This document shows, in pieces, positions 10,483 to 18,920 of a DNA stretch of 64,000 nt. The number at the start of each line of letters is the position of its first letter. The stretch's first letter is position 1. A model generated the notes under the pieces. It saw only the letters and a program-made list of their open reading frames with translations, searched no databases and was not told the origin of the DNA. The stretch covers positions 361,501 through 425,500 of the forward strand of contig NZ_OLMF01000004.1 of the NCBI RefSeq assembly GCF_900290195.1, given 5' to 3'. The DNA is from Anaerococcus marasmi (GTDB lineage: Bacteria > Bacillota > Clostridia > Tissierellales > Peptoniphilaceae). A program made the translations under genes and the position numbers.

Positions 10483-11058
10483 ATGATCGTACTAATAGCT
10501 ATATTATCCTATATATTAGGTTCTGTTCCTTTTGGTTTTATAATTGGAAAGATGTTTTTTAAAACAGACTTAAGAAAACTCGGATCTGGTAATGTAGGAG
10601 CTACAAATGCTTTAAGAAACTTTGGAAAATTTGCTGGATTTATTACTTTTCTTTTCGATTTCCTAAAGGGAAGTCTAGCTTGCTATCTAGGGGAAAAATA
10701 TGGAGGAGAGTTAGGCCAAGCTGTAGCTATGTTTTTTGTAGTGATTGGACATATGTATAGCTTTATACTCAAGTTTAAGTCTGGAAAGGGAGTTGCTACA
10801 TCATTTGGAGCACTTCTTGCAATAGATTATAAATTCGCTCTAGCACTTCTGGCAATATTTATTGTTTTGGTACTTATATTTAGGATAGTTTCTTTGTCAT
10901 CTATAACAACAGCTATAATTGCCGCTGTTCTTTCACTATTCACATATAAGATTAGCTATCTAAGTTTGGCTATTATTTTAATAGCTTCCTTGGTAGTTTT
11001 TAAGCATAAGGATAATATAAGAAGATTAAAGTTAGGCGAAGAAAAGAAAATATTTTAA
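10483..11058 (+). CDS. plsY: acyl-phosphate:glycerol-3-phosphate acyltransferase PlsY
   Basis: Integral membrane enzyme that acylates glycerol-3-phosphate from acyl-phosphate in the first step of phospholipid synthesis. 191 residues with several hydrophobic segments. Family motifs are GSGNVGATNALR near residues 36-47 and the second conserved loop FKSGKGVATSFG near 100-111. I place the start at ATG 10483, just after the der stop, with AAAGGTGAG upstream; an upstream in-frame start would overlap der by 26 bases. The next gene, gpsA, makes its substrate. Confidence 0.94.
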   Translation: MIVLIAILSYILGSVPFGFIIGKMFFKTDLRKLGSGNVGATNALRNFGKFAGFITFLFDFLKGSLACYLGEKYGGELGQAVAMFFVVIGHMYSFILKFKSGKGVATSFGALLAIDYKFALALLAIFIVLVLIFRIVSLSSITTAIIAAVLSLFTYKISYLSLAIILIASLVVFKHKDNIRRLKLGEEKKIF

Positions 11059-11066
11059 GGAGTCTT

Positions 11067-12050
11067 ATGGAAATATCTATTATAGGATCAGGTAGTTGGG
11101 CTACTGCTATTGCAAATCTTCTAAGCGAAAGTCAAGATGTTCTTATGTATGCTAGAGATATAAATGTAGTTAATTCTATTAATGAAAATCATATAAATAT
11201 TAAGTATTTCCCTGACGAGAAATTAAGAAAAAACATAAGAGCTACATCAAATATTGAGGAACTTTTTGAGAATAAATATATAGTAAACGCAATTCCAACT
11301 CAAAATATCAGAAGTGTTTACGAAAATCTCAATCCCTTTTTTGATGAGAACAAAGTGATCATAAATCTATCCAAAGGATTGGAACTTAATACTCACTTTA
11401 GAATATCAGAAATATTGAAAGATATATTAGGAGATATTAATTACGCTATTGTCAGCGGTCCATCCCATGCAGAAGAAGTAATAAAAAAGATGCCAACTAC
11501 ACTGGTTTGTGCATCAAATGATATAAATCTTGCCAAGGATATTCAAGATATTTTTAATAGAGATTACTTTAGGGTATATACATCTACAGATGTTATTGGA
11601 GTAGAGATAGGAGGAAGTGTCAAGAATATACTTGCATTTGGCATAGGAATGGCCGATGGCTTATCTTATGGAGATAACTCTAAGGCAGCTCTTATAACAC
11701 GTGGCATACACGAAATGGAAAGATTTGCGAGAAGCTTTGGAGCGGATGAGAAAACAATAAATGGTCTTGCAGGAATTGGTGATCTTATTGTTACGGCTAC
11801 TAGTAATCTTTCGCGAAACAATAGGGCTGGAAGACTTATCGGTGAAGGATATAGCATTGAAGAGAGCATAGCTAAGGTAAATATGGTCGTAGAAGGTATA
11901 CCTACTACCAGGGCAGTCTATGAACTTTCTAAAGAAAAAAATATTGAAATGCCTATTACTTATGAAATCTATAAGGTTTTATTTGAAGGGAAGTCAGCTC
12001 ACCAATCTGTTAAGGATTTGATGGCTAGAGACTTAAAAAATGAATATTAA
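11067..12050 (+). CDS. gpsA: glycerol-3-phosphate dehydrogenase [NAD(P)+]
   Basis: Reduces dihydroxyacetone phosphate to sn-glycerol-3-phosphate, feeding PlsY directly upstream. 327 residues. The N-terminal Rossmann motif GSGSWATAIA starts near residue 7, and the catalytic lysine region GSVKNILAFG is near 180; SGPSHAEEV and the C-terminal GLAGIGDLIVTATS stretch are characteristic. AAGGAG precedes the ATG. It is the last gene of the run that starts at recJ; a promoter for sepF follows. Confidence 0.96.
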   Translation: MEISIIGSGSWATAIANLLSESQDVLMYARDINVVNSINENHINIKYFPDEKLRKNIRATSNIEELFENKYIVNAIPTQNIRSVYENLNPFFDENKVIINLSKGLELNTHFRISEILKDILGDINYAIVSGPSHAEEVIKKMPTTLVCASNDINLAKDIQDIFNRDYFRVYTSTDVIGVEIGGSVKNILAFGIGMADGLSYGDNSKAALITRGIHEMERFARSFGADEKTINGLAGIGDLIVTATSNLSRNNRAGRLIGEGYSIEESIAKVNMVVEGIPTTRAVYELSKEKNIEMPITYEIYKVLFEGKSAHQSVKDLMARDLKNEY

Positions 12051-12075
12051 ATTCGAAATATTCTTCTTATTAAGA

Positions 12076-12081
12076 TATAAT
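12076..12081 (+). promoter_or_regulatory. candidate sepF promoter (-10)
   Basis: TATAAT at 12076-12081 in the 66-base gap before sepF. The best -35 is a poor TTCGAA at 12052-12057 with an 18-base spacer. The sepF Shine-Dalgarno AAAGGAAG lies downstream. Confidence 0.45.
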
Positions 12082-12116
12082 GTAATAGAGAGATAAAAAA
12101 CGCAAAGGAAGTAATT

Positions 12117-12701
12117 ATGTTAGATAGGTTTAAAGAATTTATAGGTATTGATGACAAGTACGATGATTACGATGAGGATCAGTTGTATTACGACGATCTA
12201 GAAGACGAAGTAAAAGAAGAAGACAGCGATAAATCTGAGAAGGACGAAACATACAAATCTTATTTCTCTGACTCAGATTTTAAGAATGAAGAAAGTGATG
12301 AAAGTTTCAAACCATCATTTGTAGATAGCTTTAAGAATAATTCTTCGTTTAAGAGTTCTAAATCATCAAGAAGAGGAGATAATGTAGTTAAAATGAGTGA
12401 TAAAAATTTTGCTGGATCAAATTCAATGAGAATTTCAATCCAAGAACCATTAGATTATGAAACTGATGCACCAAAGGTTATTGATGACATCCTTAACAAA
12501 AAAGTAGTTGTCCTAAACTTAGAAATGGTTGAATCAGATACAAGAAGGCAAATATTTGACTTCGTAAGCGGTGCTGTCTATGCTTTAAGTGGTACTGTTG
12601 AGAAAGTTACAAAGGGAATATTTGTTATAAGCCCAAATGGTATACAAATCGATCCGGCTGTTACTGATCAAATATCTGAAGGAAATTATAATCAATTATA
12701 G
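12117..12701 (+). CDS. sepF: cell division protein SepF
   Basis: Cytoplasmic FtsZ-binding protein that tethers the division ring to the membrane. 194 residues: an N-terminal amphipathic segment (MLDRFKEFIGI), a long acidic, serine-rich linker (about 15-95), then the conserved globular core (about 105-190) with KVVVLNLEMVESDTRRQIFDF. The linker is longer than in Bacillus subtilis SepF (about 150 residues). The position before ylmH and lspA is the usual division/cell-envelope neighbourhood. A strong hairpin follows immediately. Confidence 0.95.
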   Translation: MLDRFKEFIGIDDKYDDYDEDQLYYDDLEDEVKEEDSDKSEKDETYKSYFSDSDFKNEESDESFKPSFVDSFKNNSSFKSSKSSRRGDNVVKMSDKNFAGSNSMRISIQEPLDYETDAPKVIDDILNKKVVVLNLEMVESDTRRQIFDFVSGAVYALSGTVEKVTKGIFVISPNGIQIDPAVTDQISEGNYNQL

Positions 12702-12731
12702 ATCGATCTAAAAAATCGATCTTTCTTTTTT
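12700..12731 (+). terminator. hairpin-T terminator after sepF
   Basis: An 8-bp stem AGATCGAT (12700-12707) and ATCGATCT (12715-12722) around a CTAAAAA loop, followed by TTCTTTTTT. It overlaps the sepF stop codon and ends one base before the ylmH start. Confidence 0.75.
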
Positions 12732-13499
12732 ATGAGTTTAGAATATAATTTGAACTTTGTTAATGACAAAGCTAAAAAATCCAATATCAAGAAGGCTATA
12801 TCTATATTGGAGAGAGGATTTTATACCAAGAAAGAAGTCTCTAGTTTCTTTCTCGACCCATTCGAGAGGAAAGTTATAAGAGATATTGCAAGAGTGAATA
12901 ATATAGACATTGTGTTTGTTGGTGGTAATGATAAATGCGAAAGAAAAATCTTTGTAGCAAATTACTATTATCTCCCTTTAGAAGAGAGCGATTATATAAA
13001 AGTTCTTAGTTTTAATAGTAGTGATATCAAGCATCCTGATGTATTAGGCGCCTTAATCCATATGGGAATTGACAGAAATAGTATTGGTGATATATCTATA
13101 TTAGATAATTTAGTAGAATTTGTTGTACTTGAAGAAGAAGCTAATTTCATTAAATATAATTTAAGTAAGATAAAAAGAGAAGGCATTCACATTGAAATCA
13201 AAGAAGAAAGTATATTAAATAAAGCAAAAGAAGATTATATTTTATCTACTAGCTTTATTTCTTCATTAAGACTCGATAATATAGTATCTAGCCTCGTAAA
13301 TACTTCTAGGTCTAAGGCTAAGAATTTGATAAATAACAGGCTGGTGAAGGTTGATCATCAGACGATAACAGATCCGAGCTATAATGTAGATGAAGGTGCC
13401 ATGCTATCGATTAGAAAGGAAGGGAGATTTATCTTTGATAGGATAAAAGGATTTAGCAAAAAGGGAAACTATCACATAGAATATAGGAAATTAGTATGA
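12732..13499 (+). CDS. ylmH: S4-domain RNA-binding protein YlmH family
   Basis: 255-residue protein with an N-terminal YlmH-type domain (FFLDPFERKVIRDIA near residues 39-53) and a C-terminal S4 RNA-binding domain (LRLDNIVSSLVNTSRSKAKN from about 178). YlmH is a conserved partner of the sepF cluster and binds ribosomal particles; in Bacillus it is reported to stand in for RqcP in ribosome-associated quality control. The ATG lies inside the T-rich tract of the sepF terminator and has no Shine-Dalgarno; no better downstream start is evident. It overlaps lspA by four bases. Confidence 0.85.
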   Translation: MSLEYNLNFVNDKAKKSNIKKAISILERGFYTKKEVSSFFLDPFERKVIRDIARVNNIDIVFVGGNDKCERKIFVANYYYLPLEESDYIKVLSFNSSDIKHPDVLGALIHMGIDRNSIGDISILDNLVEFVVLEEEANFIKYNLSKIKREGIHIEIKEESILNKAKEDYILSTSFISSLRLDNIVSSLVNTSRSKAKNLINNRLVKVDHQTITDPSYNVDEGAMLSIRKEGRFIFDRIKGFSKKGNYHIEYRKLV

Positions 13500-13933
13500 T
13501 ATATTTAATAATTATAATATTGGGTCTTGTAATTGATAGGCTCACAAAAATTTATGCTGTTAATAACTTAATGGAAAAAAATATTGATGGCAAGTTGTTT
13601 AATTTAACCTACCTTGAAAATAGGGGGGCGGCTTTTGGAATCTTACAAGATAAGAGATTGGTTTTTATAATACTTACAAGTGCAATAGTCATATATTTGC
13701 TTTATTATTTTGTTAAAAACATAAAAACAAGTCCAATGATACTCAATTTATCACTGGCAATGATTATATCTGGAGCTATAGGTAACTTCTATGATAGGCT
13801 TATCCAAGGATATGTAGTAGATTTTATAGAGTTTGCTTTTGTGAAATTTCCAGTATTTAATGTCGCTGATATTTTGGTAACAATAGGTTGCGCCCTTATG
13901 ATTATATATATCATCTTACATGGGGATAAATGA
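13496..13933 (+). CDS. lspA: lipoprotein signal peptidase (signal peptidase II)
   Basis: Membrane aspartyl protease that cleaves prolipoproteins at the lipobox after lipidation. 145 residues with four hydrophobic segments. The catalytic aspartates are in GNFYDRL (Asp100) and FNVADI (Asp125), and the ENRGAAFG motif is at about 41-48. It overlaps ylmH by an ATGA junction and also overlaps ung. Its clients in this window would include the two PrsA-type lipoproteins at 54-56 kb. Confidence 0.96.
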   Translation: MIYLIIIILGLVIDRLTKIYAVNNLMEKNIDGKLFNLTYLENRGAAFGILQDKRLVFIILTSAIVIYLLYYFVKNIKTSPMILNLSLAMIISGAIGNFYDRLIQGYVVDFIEFAFVKFPVFNVADILVTIGCALMIIYIILHGDK

Positions 13934-14613
13934 TGAGTGTACAAATTGGAAATGATTGGGATCAATTACTAAAAGAGGAGCGGGATAAGCCATATTATAA
14001 AAAACTCAGAAAGTTCTTGATTAATGAATATAAGCATTATAATATATATCCCGATATGTATGATCTTTTTAATGCACTAAAATATGTAAGTTATGAGGAT
14101 ACGAAAGTCGTAATTCTAGGACAGGATCCCTACCACGGCAGGGGGCAAGCACACGGCTTTTCTTTTTCTGTAAAAGAAGATGTGCCCATACCACCTTCCT
14201 TATTAAACATATATAAGGAGCTTAATAATGATTTAGGTCTTTTTATACCAGACAATGGTAATTTGACTAAGTGGGCCAAGCAAGGAGTTTTGCTTTTAAA
14301 TACCGTCCTTACAGTTAGAGAAAAGTCTCCGAATTCCCATAGAGGAAAAGGATGGGAAATACTTACGGATAGGATAATAGAGTTGTTAAATAAACGTAAT
14401 AAGCCGATGGTTTTTATCCTATGGGGAGCAAATGCAAAATCAAAGGAAAGATTAATTACCAATAAAAATCATCTTATCTTAAAATCAGTGCATCCTTCAC
14501 CCTTATCGGCTTATAGAGGATTTTTCGGATCAAAAGTTTTCTCAAGGACAAATGAGTTCTTAAGGGCAAACAATATGGGCGAAATTGACTGGCAAATCGA
14601 GAATCAAAACTGA
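13930..14613 (+). CDS. ung: uracil-DNA glycosylase
   Basis: Family 1 UDG that removes uracil from DNA to start base excision repair. 227 residues, typical. The water-activating motif GQDPYHG is near residues 63-69, with the [13 protein letters not shown] leucine-loop motif and catalytic His near 188. Start ATG 13930 overlaps the lspA stop (a second ATG follows at once). The 3' end overlaps the convergent exonuclease gene by ten bases, and the last codons form half of a terminator stem. Confidence 0.97.
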   Translation: MMSVQIGNDWDQLLKEERDKPYYKKLRKFLINEYKHYNIYPDMYDLFNALKYVSYEDTKVVILGQDPYHGRGQAHGFSFSVKEDVPIPPSLLNIYKELNNDLGLFIPDNGNLTKWAKQGVLLLNTVLTVREKSPNSHRGKGWEILTDRIIELLNKRNKPMVFILWGANAKSKERLITNKNHLILKSVHPSPLSAYRGFFGSKVFSRTNEFLRANNMGEIDWQIENQN

Positions 14614-14631
14614 TTCTCGATTATTTTTTTT
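14595..14631 (+). terminator. 12-bp hairpin terminator between ung and the convergent exonuclease
   Basis: Perfect 12-bp stem, 14595-14606 with 14611-14622, loop AAAC, then a run of eight or more T from 14624 on the plus strand. It terminates ung. On the minus strand the flank is not T-rich, so it is probably one-directional. It lies inside the coding ends of both genes. Confidence 0.85.
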
Positions 14632-15509
14632 GCCAGGGCAAGGATATTCTCGTAATTGTATTTGAAGTTTTCTCTTATTATCAAGAAATGATTGTCAATA
14701 TTTACTGTGGATTTATTATCAAGTTTAAAATTGTTGATACTTACATAGCCTCTTATATTTTCAGCAAGAATCCCGTACAAAACTTGTAAATTTATTATTA
14801 TAAGATTATCTTTTATTATTAATTCATAATTTTCTCCATTAAAATAAGATTCCTTTAGAAGATTTTGAGACCTTAGAGAAATTCTTGCAACGTCGTTATT
14901 TATATCACAGTTTAATAAAGTTATAGGGGATAAAGTAGAATTAATTGAAAGTTTATCTTCAAAATATTTTTCTATATAGACAATCTTCTCGGTTGCAATA
15001 AGATCATTTTCATTATGCTTCATTATAGGATAAGGATTTGTACGCCTTTTCAAATCATTAGTTAATTTGCTGAAAGTTTTGTAGCGTGAAGGGTCATTCC
15101 TATAGAAACCTGCAAGTTTCTCAATGTCATTAAGCTTAAGTGATTCAAAACCAAAAAACTTGTTGTAGGGCCTTATTAGCTTAAGTAAGTCCAAACTTTG
15201 TGGTAGTAGCGGGAAGTCTCTGTGTTTTATAAGCCTATTATTTAAGAAAGGTATATCAAAGGTATCACCATTGTAGGTGATTATTTTTTTTTCTGATATT
15301 TTTCTCTTATAAATTTCAAGCAATCTTTGCTCTTCACTGTCATCTATAGCAAAATATTGGTAAATATATGCTTCGTTGTTATTTTTTTCAATAATTCCCA
15401 ATAGTACAAGACTATCTATAGAGGAGTCAAGTCCTGTAGTTTCTATATCTAAAATAATTTCATCATCTTTTAAATTTGTTGCTTTATATCTTTTCTTTAA
15501 TGTAATCAT
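14604..15509 (-). CDS. ribonuclease H-like DEDD exonuclease (YprB-like)
   Basis: 301-residue protein with a DnaQ-like 3'-5' exonuclease fold: ExoI motif DIETTGLDS (Asp21, Glu23), ExoII motif [13 protein letters not shown] near 78-90, and ExoIII-like [10 protein letters not shown] near 164. This arrangement matches the YprB/RNase_H_2 family; substrate and pathway are unknown. All four acidic positions appear present, so it is likely active. The gene is alone on the minus strand between ung and nifS. Confidence 0.75.
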   Translation of the reverse strand: MITLKKRYKATNLKDDEIILDIETTGLDSSIDSLVLLGIIEKNNNEAYIYQYFAIDDSEEQRLLEIYKRKISEKKIITYNGDTFDIPFLNNRLIKHRDFPLLPQSLDLLKLIRPYNKFFGFESLKLNDIEKLAGFYRNDPSRYKTFSKLTNDLKRRTNPYPIMKHNENDLIATEKIVYIEKYFEDKLSINSTLSPITLLNCDINNDVARISLRSQNLLKESYFNGENYELIIKDNLIIINLQVLYGILAENIRGYVSINNFKLDNKSTVNIDNHFLIIRENFKYNYENILALAKKIIENQF

Positions 15510-15528
15510 GTAATTACTATACTATAAT

Positions 15529-15556
15529 TTGTAATTAGACTTCCTTATAATATAAT
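15529..15556 (+). promoter_or_regulatory. candidate nifS promoter
   Basis: TTGTAA (15529-15534), a 16-base spacer and TATAAT (15551-15556), upstream of the AAGGAG ribosome-binding site of nifS. Another TATAAT at 15546-15551 overlaps it. Confidence 0.5.
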
Positions 15557-15577
15557 GAATAAGTTAAGGAGAAGTCT

Positions 15578-16696
15578 ATGATATATTTAGATAATGCAGC
15601 AACTACAAAAATGTACAGAGAAGCCATAGAAAAAATGGTTGAAGTAGAAGAAAATTATTATGCAAATACTTCATCAATTCATTCATTTGGCATGGATTCT
15701 GAAAATTTAATAAAAAAAAGTAAAAACATAATGGCAAAGGCTATAAATGCGAAAGAAAGTGAAATATACTTCACCAAAGGAGCAAGCGAATCAAATAATA
15801 TTGTCGTTTCATCTTTTGCATCTGCTGATAGCAAAGTCATTACAACAAGTATAGAGCACTCATCTATATATGATGCTGTTATAAATAATAACTACAAAGA
15901 AATAGTATTTTTAAAAAATGATAAGTATGGTTTTGTAAATATAGAAGATTTGAAAGAAAAGTTAGATAAAGATGTTAAACTTGTTTCCATTATATATGTA
16001 AATAATGAAATTGGAACAATACAAGATATAGAAAAAATTTCTAATTGTGTAAAATCTTATAATCCAAATATATGTATGCATATAGATGCTACCCAAGCTG
16101 TCGGCAAAATTTCTTGTGATGTTGATAAACTTGGCGTAGACTCTATGAGTTTTAGCGCACATAAGTTTCATGGACCAAAGGGTGTTGGCATTCTTTATGT
16201 AAGAAATAATATGCTATCTAAGATCAAACCAGTTATCTATGGGGGCAGGCAAGAAATTGTATCTTCAGGAACTGTAAATCACCCTGCAATTTATGCCGCA
16301 GGCCTTGCCCTAGAAAAGCAAATTACAAATGATGAGTACCAACATATACTAGATCTCAATGAAGGTCTTAGAAATGCAATTGAGGCAAGTATTGATGATT
16401 ATTATATCATATCACCTAAGGAAAATTCTTCAGCATATGTTTTAGACGTTTGCTTTAAAAATATTAAGTCTGAGGTTTTGGTTCATTATTTTGAAGATAA
16501 TGGGATTTTTGTATCGTCTGGTTCTGCCTGCTCTAAGGGAGAAGATAATAGGATATTAAAAGCTTTGGGAATAGATAGAGATTATATTGATGGAGCTATT
16601 AGATTTTCTTTTTCAAACGATACAAGTATGGACGATATTAATAAAACTGTTGAAGTTTTAAAAGAAGGAATTGAGATGATTAGGGAGGTGTTTTAA
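15578..16696 (+). CDS. cysteine desulfurase (NifS/IscS class)
   Basis: PLP enzyme that takes sulfur from cysteine as an enzyme persulfide. 372 residues. The PLP lysine is in SFSAHKFHGPKG (Lys196), and the active-site cysteine is in SSGSACSKGED (Cys318). Directly followed, with a one-base overlap, by thiI, so the sulfur most likely goes to tRNA 4-thiouridine, as for Bacillus NifZ-ThiI. A general Fe-S or thiamin role cannot be excluded. Confidence 0.93.
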   Translation: MIYLDNAATTKMYREAIEKMVEVEENYYANTSSIHSFGMDSENLIKKSKNIMAKAINAKESEIYFTKGASESNNIVVSSFASADSKVITTSIEHSSIYDAVINNNYKEIVFLKNDKYGFVNIEDLKEKLDKDVKLVSIIYVNNEIGTIQDIEKISNCVKSYNPNICMHIDATQAVGKISCDVDKLGVDSMSFSAHKFHGPKGVGILYVRNNMLSKIKPVIYGGRQEIVSSGTVNHPAIYAAGLALEKQITNDEYQHILDLNEGLRNAIEASIDDYYIISPKENSSAYVLDVCFKNIKSEVLVHYFEDNGIFVSSGSACSKGEDNRILKALGIDRDYIDGAIRFSFSNDTSMDDINKTVEVLKEGIEMIREVF

Positions 16697-17859
16697 TGGA
16701 TTGGTTTCTAGCGGTAAGCTTCGGTGAAATATTTCTAAAAGGGAGAAATAGAAACACCTTTTATAAAACAGCTATAAACAATATAAAGAGGAATATCAGA
16801 GATATTGGCTATGAGGATATGTTCCAAGAATCATCAAAGCTATATATCAAAGCTGATAGAGACAAGTTTGATAGATTAATAAAAGAAATAAAAAAAGTAT
16901 TCGGAATAGTGTATATATCTGAAGTTGTAAGATGTGAGAAAACAGTTGAAGATATAAGTAAGACTAGCATAGATTTAGTTAAATATTATGATTTTGATAA
17001 GGATATGACATTTAAGGTGGAATCCAAGAGAACGGATAAGTCATTTGCTCTTACCTCACCTAAACTAAGTGCAAAAATTGGTGGAGATATCCTAGGAAAG
17101 TACAAAGACTTAAAGGTAGATATACATAAGCCAGATTTTACAGTATTTATAGATGTAAAATCAAAAGCCTATATCTATATAAAGAGAGTAGAAGGTCTTG
17201 GAGGACTTCCTCTTGGTTCTGGTGGAGAGGGACTCCTCCTATTATCTGGAGGAATAGATTCACCAGTAGCAGGATTTCTTATGGCAAAAAGAGGAATGAA
17301 TATCAACGCTATACACTTTCACTCTTATCCATTTACATCAAAAAGAGCCCATCAAAAGGCAATGGATCTTGCAAAAATTCTATCAGCCTATACTGGTAAA
17401 ATGACAGTATATTCTGTAAATCTTGCTGAGATTTATAAGGCGATAAGCAAGAATTGTCCTAGAAGAGAAACTACAATCCTATCACGTAGATTTATGATGA
17501 GAATCGCGAATAAAATTTCTGAAAAATACTCTTATCAGGCCTTGATAACAGGAGAAAGTCTTGGCCAAGTTGCAAGCCAAACTATAGAATCAGTTTCAGT
17601 TATTAACGATTCTAGTAAACTTCCAATACTTAGACCCCTTATTGCTATGGATAAGAAGGATATAATAGAAATTTCTGAAATAATAGATTCCTACGAAAAG
17701 GCAATCGAACCATATGACGATTGCTGTTCGATTTTTGCGCCAGACTCACCAGTCACAAAGCCGAAACTAAAATATATAGAAAAGTCAGAAGAAAACCTAA
17801 ATATAGAAGAACTAGAAAATCAAGCTATAGATAGTATGGAAATCATAGAAATTGCTTGA
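16696..17859 (+). CDS. thiI: tRNA 4-thiouridine sulfurtransferase
   Basis: Makes s4U8 in tRNA using ATP and persulfide sulfur. 387 residues: an N-terminal ferredoxin-like and THUMP region (to about 165), then an adenylating domain with PP-loop LLSGGIDSPVAGF near 180-192. It has no C-terminal rhodanese domain, like the short Bacillus type, which fits the adjacent dedicated desulfurase. The stop codon lies within the -35 box of the rplU promoter. Confidence 0.95.
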   Translation: MDWFLAVSFGEIFLKGRNRNTFYKTAINNIKRNIRDIGYEDMFQESSKLYIKADRDKFDRLIKEIKKVFGIVYISEVVRCEKTVEDISKTSIDLVKYYDFDKDMTFKVESKRTDKSFALTSPKLSAKIGGDILGKYKDLKVDIHKPDFTVFIDVKSKAYIYIKRVEGLGGLPLGSGGEGLLLLSGGIDSPVAGFLMAKRGMNINAIHFHSYPFTSKRAHQKAMDLAKILSAYTGKMTVYSVNLAEIYKAISKNCPRRETTILSRRFMMRIANKISEKYSYQALITGESLGQVASQTIESVSVINDSSKLPILRPLIAMDKKDIIEISEIIDSYEKAIEPYDDCCSIFAPDSPVTKPKLKYIEKSEENLNIEELENQAIDSMEIIEIA

Positions 17860-17886
17860 CATATAAGTTAAAGATAGTATTATAAT
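17856..17886 (+). promoter_or_regulatory. rplU operon promoter
   Basis: Perfect -35 TTGACA (17856-17861) with TATTAT at 17878-17883 (16-base spacer) overlapping TATAAT at 17881-17886. The -35 overlaps the thiI stop codon. This is among the best sigma-A-type promoters in the window. Confidence 0.85.
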
Positions 17887-17893
17887 CAAGTAA

Positions 17894-17937
17894 ACCGCTC
17901 AGTCCGGGTGCTGATCCCCAACACTGGCGAGAATTTT
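17894..17937 (+). ncRNA. ribosomal protein L21 leader
   Basis: The 5' untranslated region of rplU contains a structured GC-richer block: CGCTCAG (17896-17902) can pair with CTGGCG (17924-17929) with one bulged base, enclosing further GGG/CCC and GTG/CAC complementarity. Position and pattern fit the L21 leader known upstream of rplU in Bacillota, thought to mediate autoregulation by L21. I recognise it from context and pairing, not from a covariance search. Confidence 0.65.
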
Positions 17938-17954
17938 AGTAATAGGAGGTTTCC

Positions 17955-18263
17955 ATGTACGCAATAATTAAAACAGGTGGAAAACAATACAAAGTATCAG
18001 AAGGTGACTTAGTAAGAGTTGAAAAACTTCCTTACGAAGTTGGTGACACCGTTGAATTTGACCAAGTGCTTTTAGTTTCTGGAGATGAAGTTAAAGTTGG
18101 TTCTCCAGTAATCGAAAATGCAAAAGTAACAGCAACAGTTGAAGATCAAAATAAAGATAAGAAAATTGTTGTATTCAAATACAAACCTAAAAAACAATAC
18201 AGAAAAAAACACGGTCACAGACAACCTTATACTTTAGTAAAAATTGATAGCATTAGCCTTTAA
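17955..18263 (+). CDS. rplU: 50S ribosomal protein L21
   Basis: 102-residue 23S rRNA-binding protein. The start [14 protein letters not shown] and the C-terminal [17 protein letters not shown] are diagnostic. AGGAGG lies six bases before the ATG. It is the first gene of the rplU-prp-rpmA operon with its own promoter and structured leader, and its stop overlaps the prp start by one base. Confidence 0.98.
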   Translation: MYAIIKTGGKQYKVSEGDLVRVEKLPYEVGDTVEFDQVLLVSGDEVKVGSPVIENAKVTATVEDQNKDKKIVVFKYKPKKQYRKKHGHRQPYTLVKIDSISL

Positions 18264-18574
18264 TGATTAATGTTGATTTATTAATCAAAGAAGGAAGAAC
18301 AGTAGGATATGAAATTCGTGGCCATGCTGATTTTTCTGAGCGTGGCACAGATATTGTTTGTTCTGCAGTTACAATTTTAGCATATACCTGCATTAATACT
18401 TTAGATAAGTATGATACAGATGTCGATTTTATAGATGATGGCGATTTACTTAAGCTTAAAACTTATGAAAAATCAAAGGAAGTTGATGTTGTATTTGACT
18501 ATTTTGAAACTGGAATACAAACTTTGTTAGGTAATTATAGCGATTACGTAAAATTAAATTATAAGGAGATGTGA
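18263..18574 (+). CDS. prp: ribosomal-processing cysteine protease Prp
   Basis: 103-residue cysteine protease that removes the N-terminal extension of L27 in Bacillota and related groups. The catalytic His is in IRGHADF (His21) and the catalytic Cys in GTDIVCSAV (Cys33). Location between rplU and rpmA is the diagnostic context, and L27 here does carry an extension. It ends one base before the rpmA ATG. Confidence 0.93.
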   Translation: MINVDLLIKEGRTVGYEIRGHADFSERGTDIVCSAVTILAYTCINTLDKYDTDVDFIDDGDLLKLKTYEKSKEVDVVFDYFETGIQTLLGNYSDYVKLNYKEM

Positions 18575-18575
18575 A

Positions 18576-18869
18576 ATGATATTAAATATAGATTTACAAA
18601 GATTGTCAAGCAAAAAGGGAGTTTCTTCATCTAAGAACGGTAGAGATTCTAATGCTAAAAGACTAGGTGTTAAAAGAAGCGATGGACAATTTGTTAACGC
18701 TGGAACTATCATAGTTAGACAAAGAGGAACAAAAATTCACCCAGGTAACAATGTTAAAAAGGGTGCTGATGATACTCTTTACGCTTCATGTGAAGGTGTT
18801 GTTAAATTCGAAAGAAAGGGCAGAGACAAAAAACAAGTTTCTGTTTACGCTGAAGCAGACATTGCTTAG
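18576..18869 (+). CDS. rpmA: 50S ribosomal protein L27 (with cleavable N-terminal extension)
   Basis: 97-residue L27, whose N-terminus reaches the peptidyl-transferase centre. The core begins [21 protein letters not shown]. It is preceded by the ten-residue extension [10 protein letters not shown], the Prp substrate. In well-studied homologues the site reads LQFF-AS; here it is LQRL-SS, so cleavage is predicted after Leu10 at an atypical sequence. A strong terminator follows, closing the operon. Confidence 0.97.
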   Translation: MILNIDLQRLSSKKGVSSSKNGRDSNAKRLGVKRSDGQFVNAGTIIVRQRGTKIHPGNNVKKGADDTLYASCEGVVKFERKGRDKKQVSVYAEADIA

Positions 18870-18877
18870 AGAGTCAG

Positions 18878-18904
18878 AGCTTGCCAATTGGCAAGCCTTT
18901 TTTT
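18878..18904 (+). terminator. intrinsic terminator after rpmA
   Basis: Perfect 7-bp stem GCTTGCC (18879-18885) and GGCAAGC (18890-18896), loop AATT, followed by CTTTTTTT. Confidence 0.9.
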
Positions 18905-18920
18905 ATGAGAGGATTTAAAT

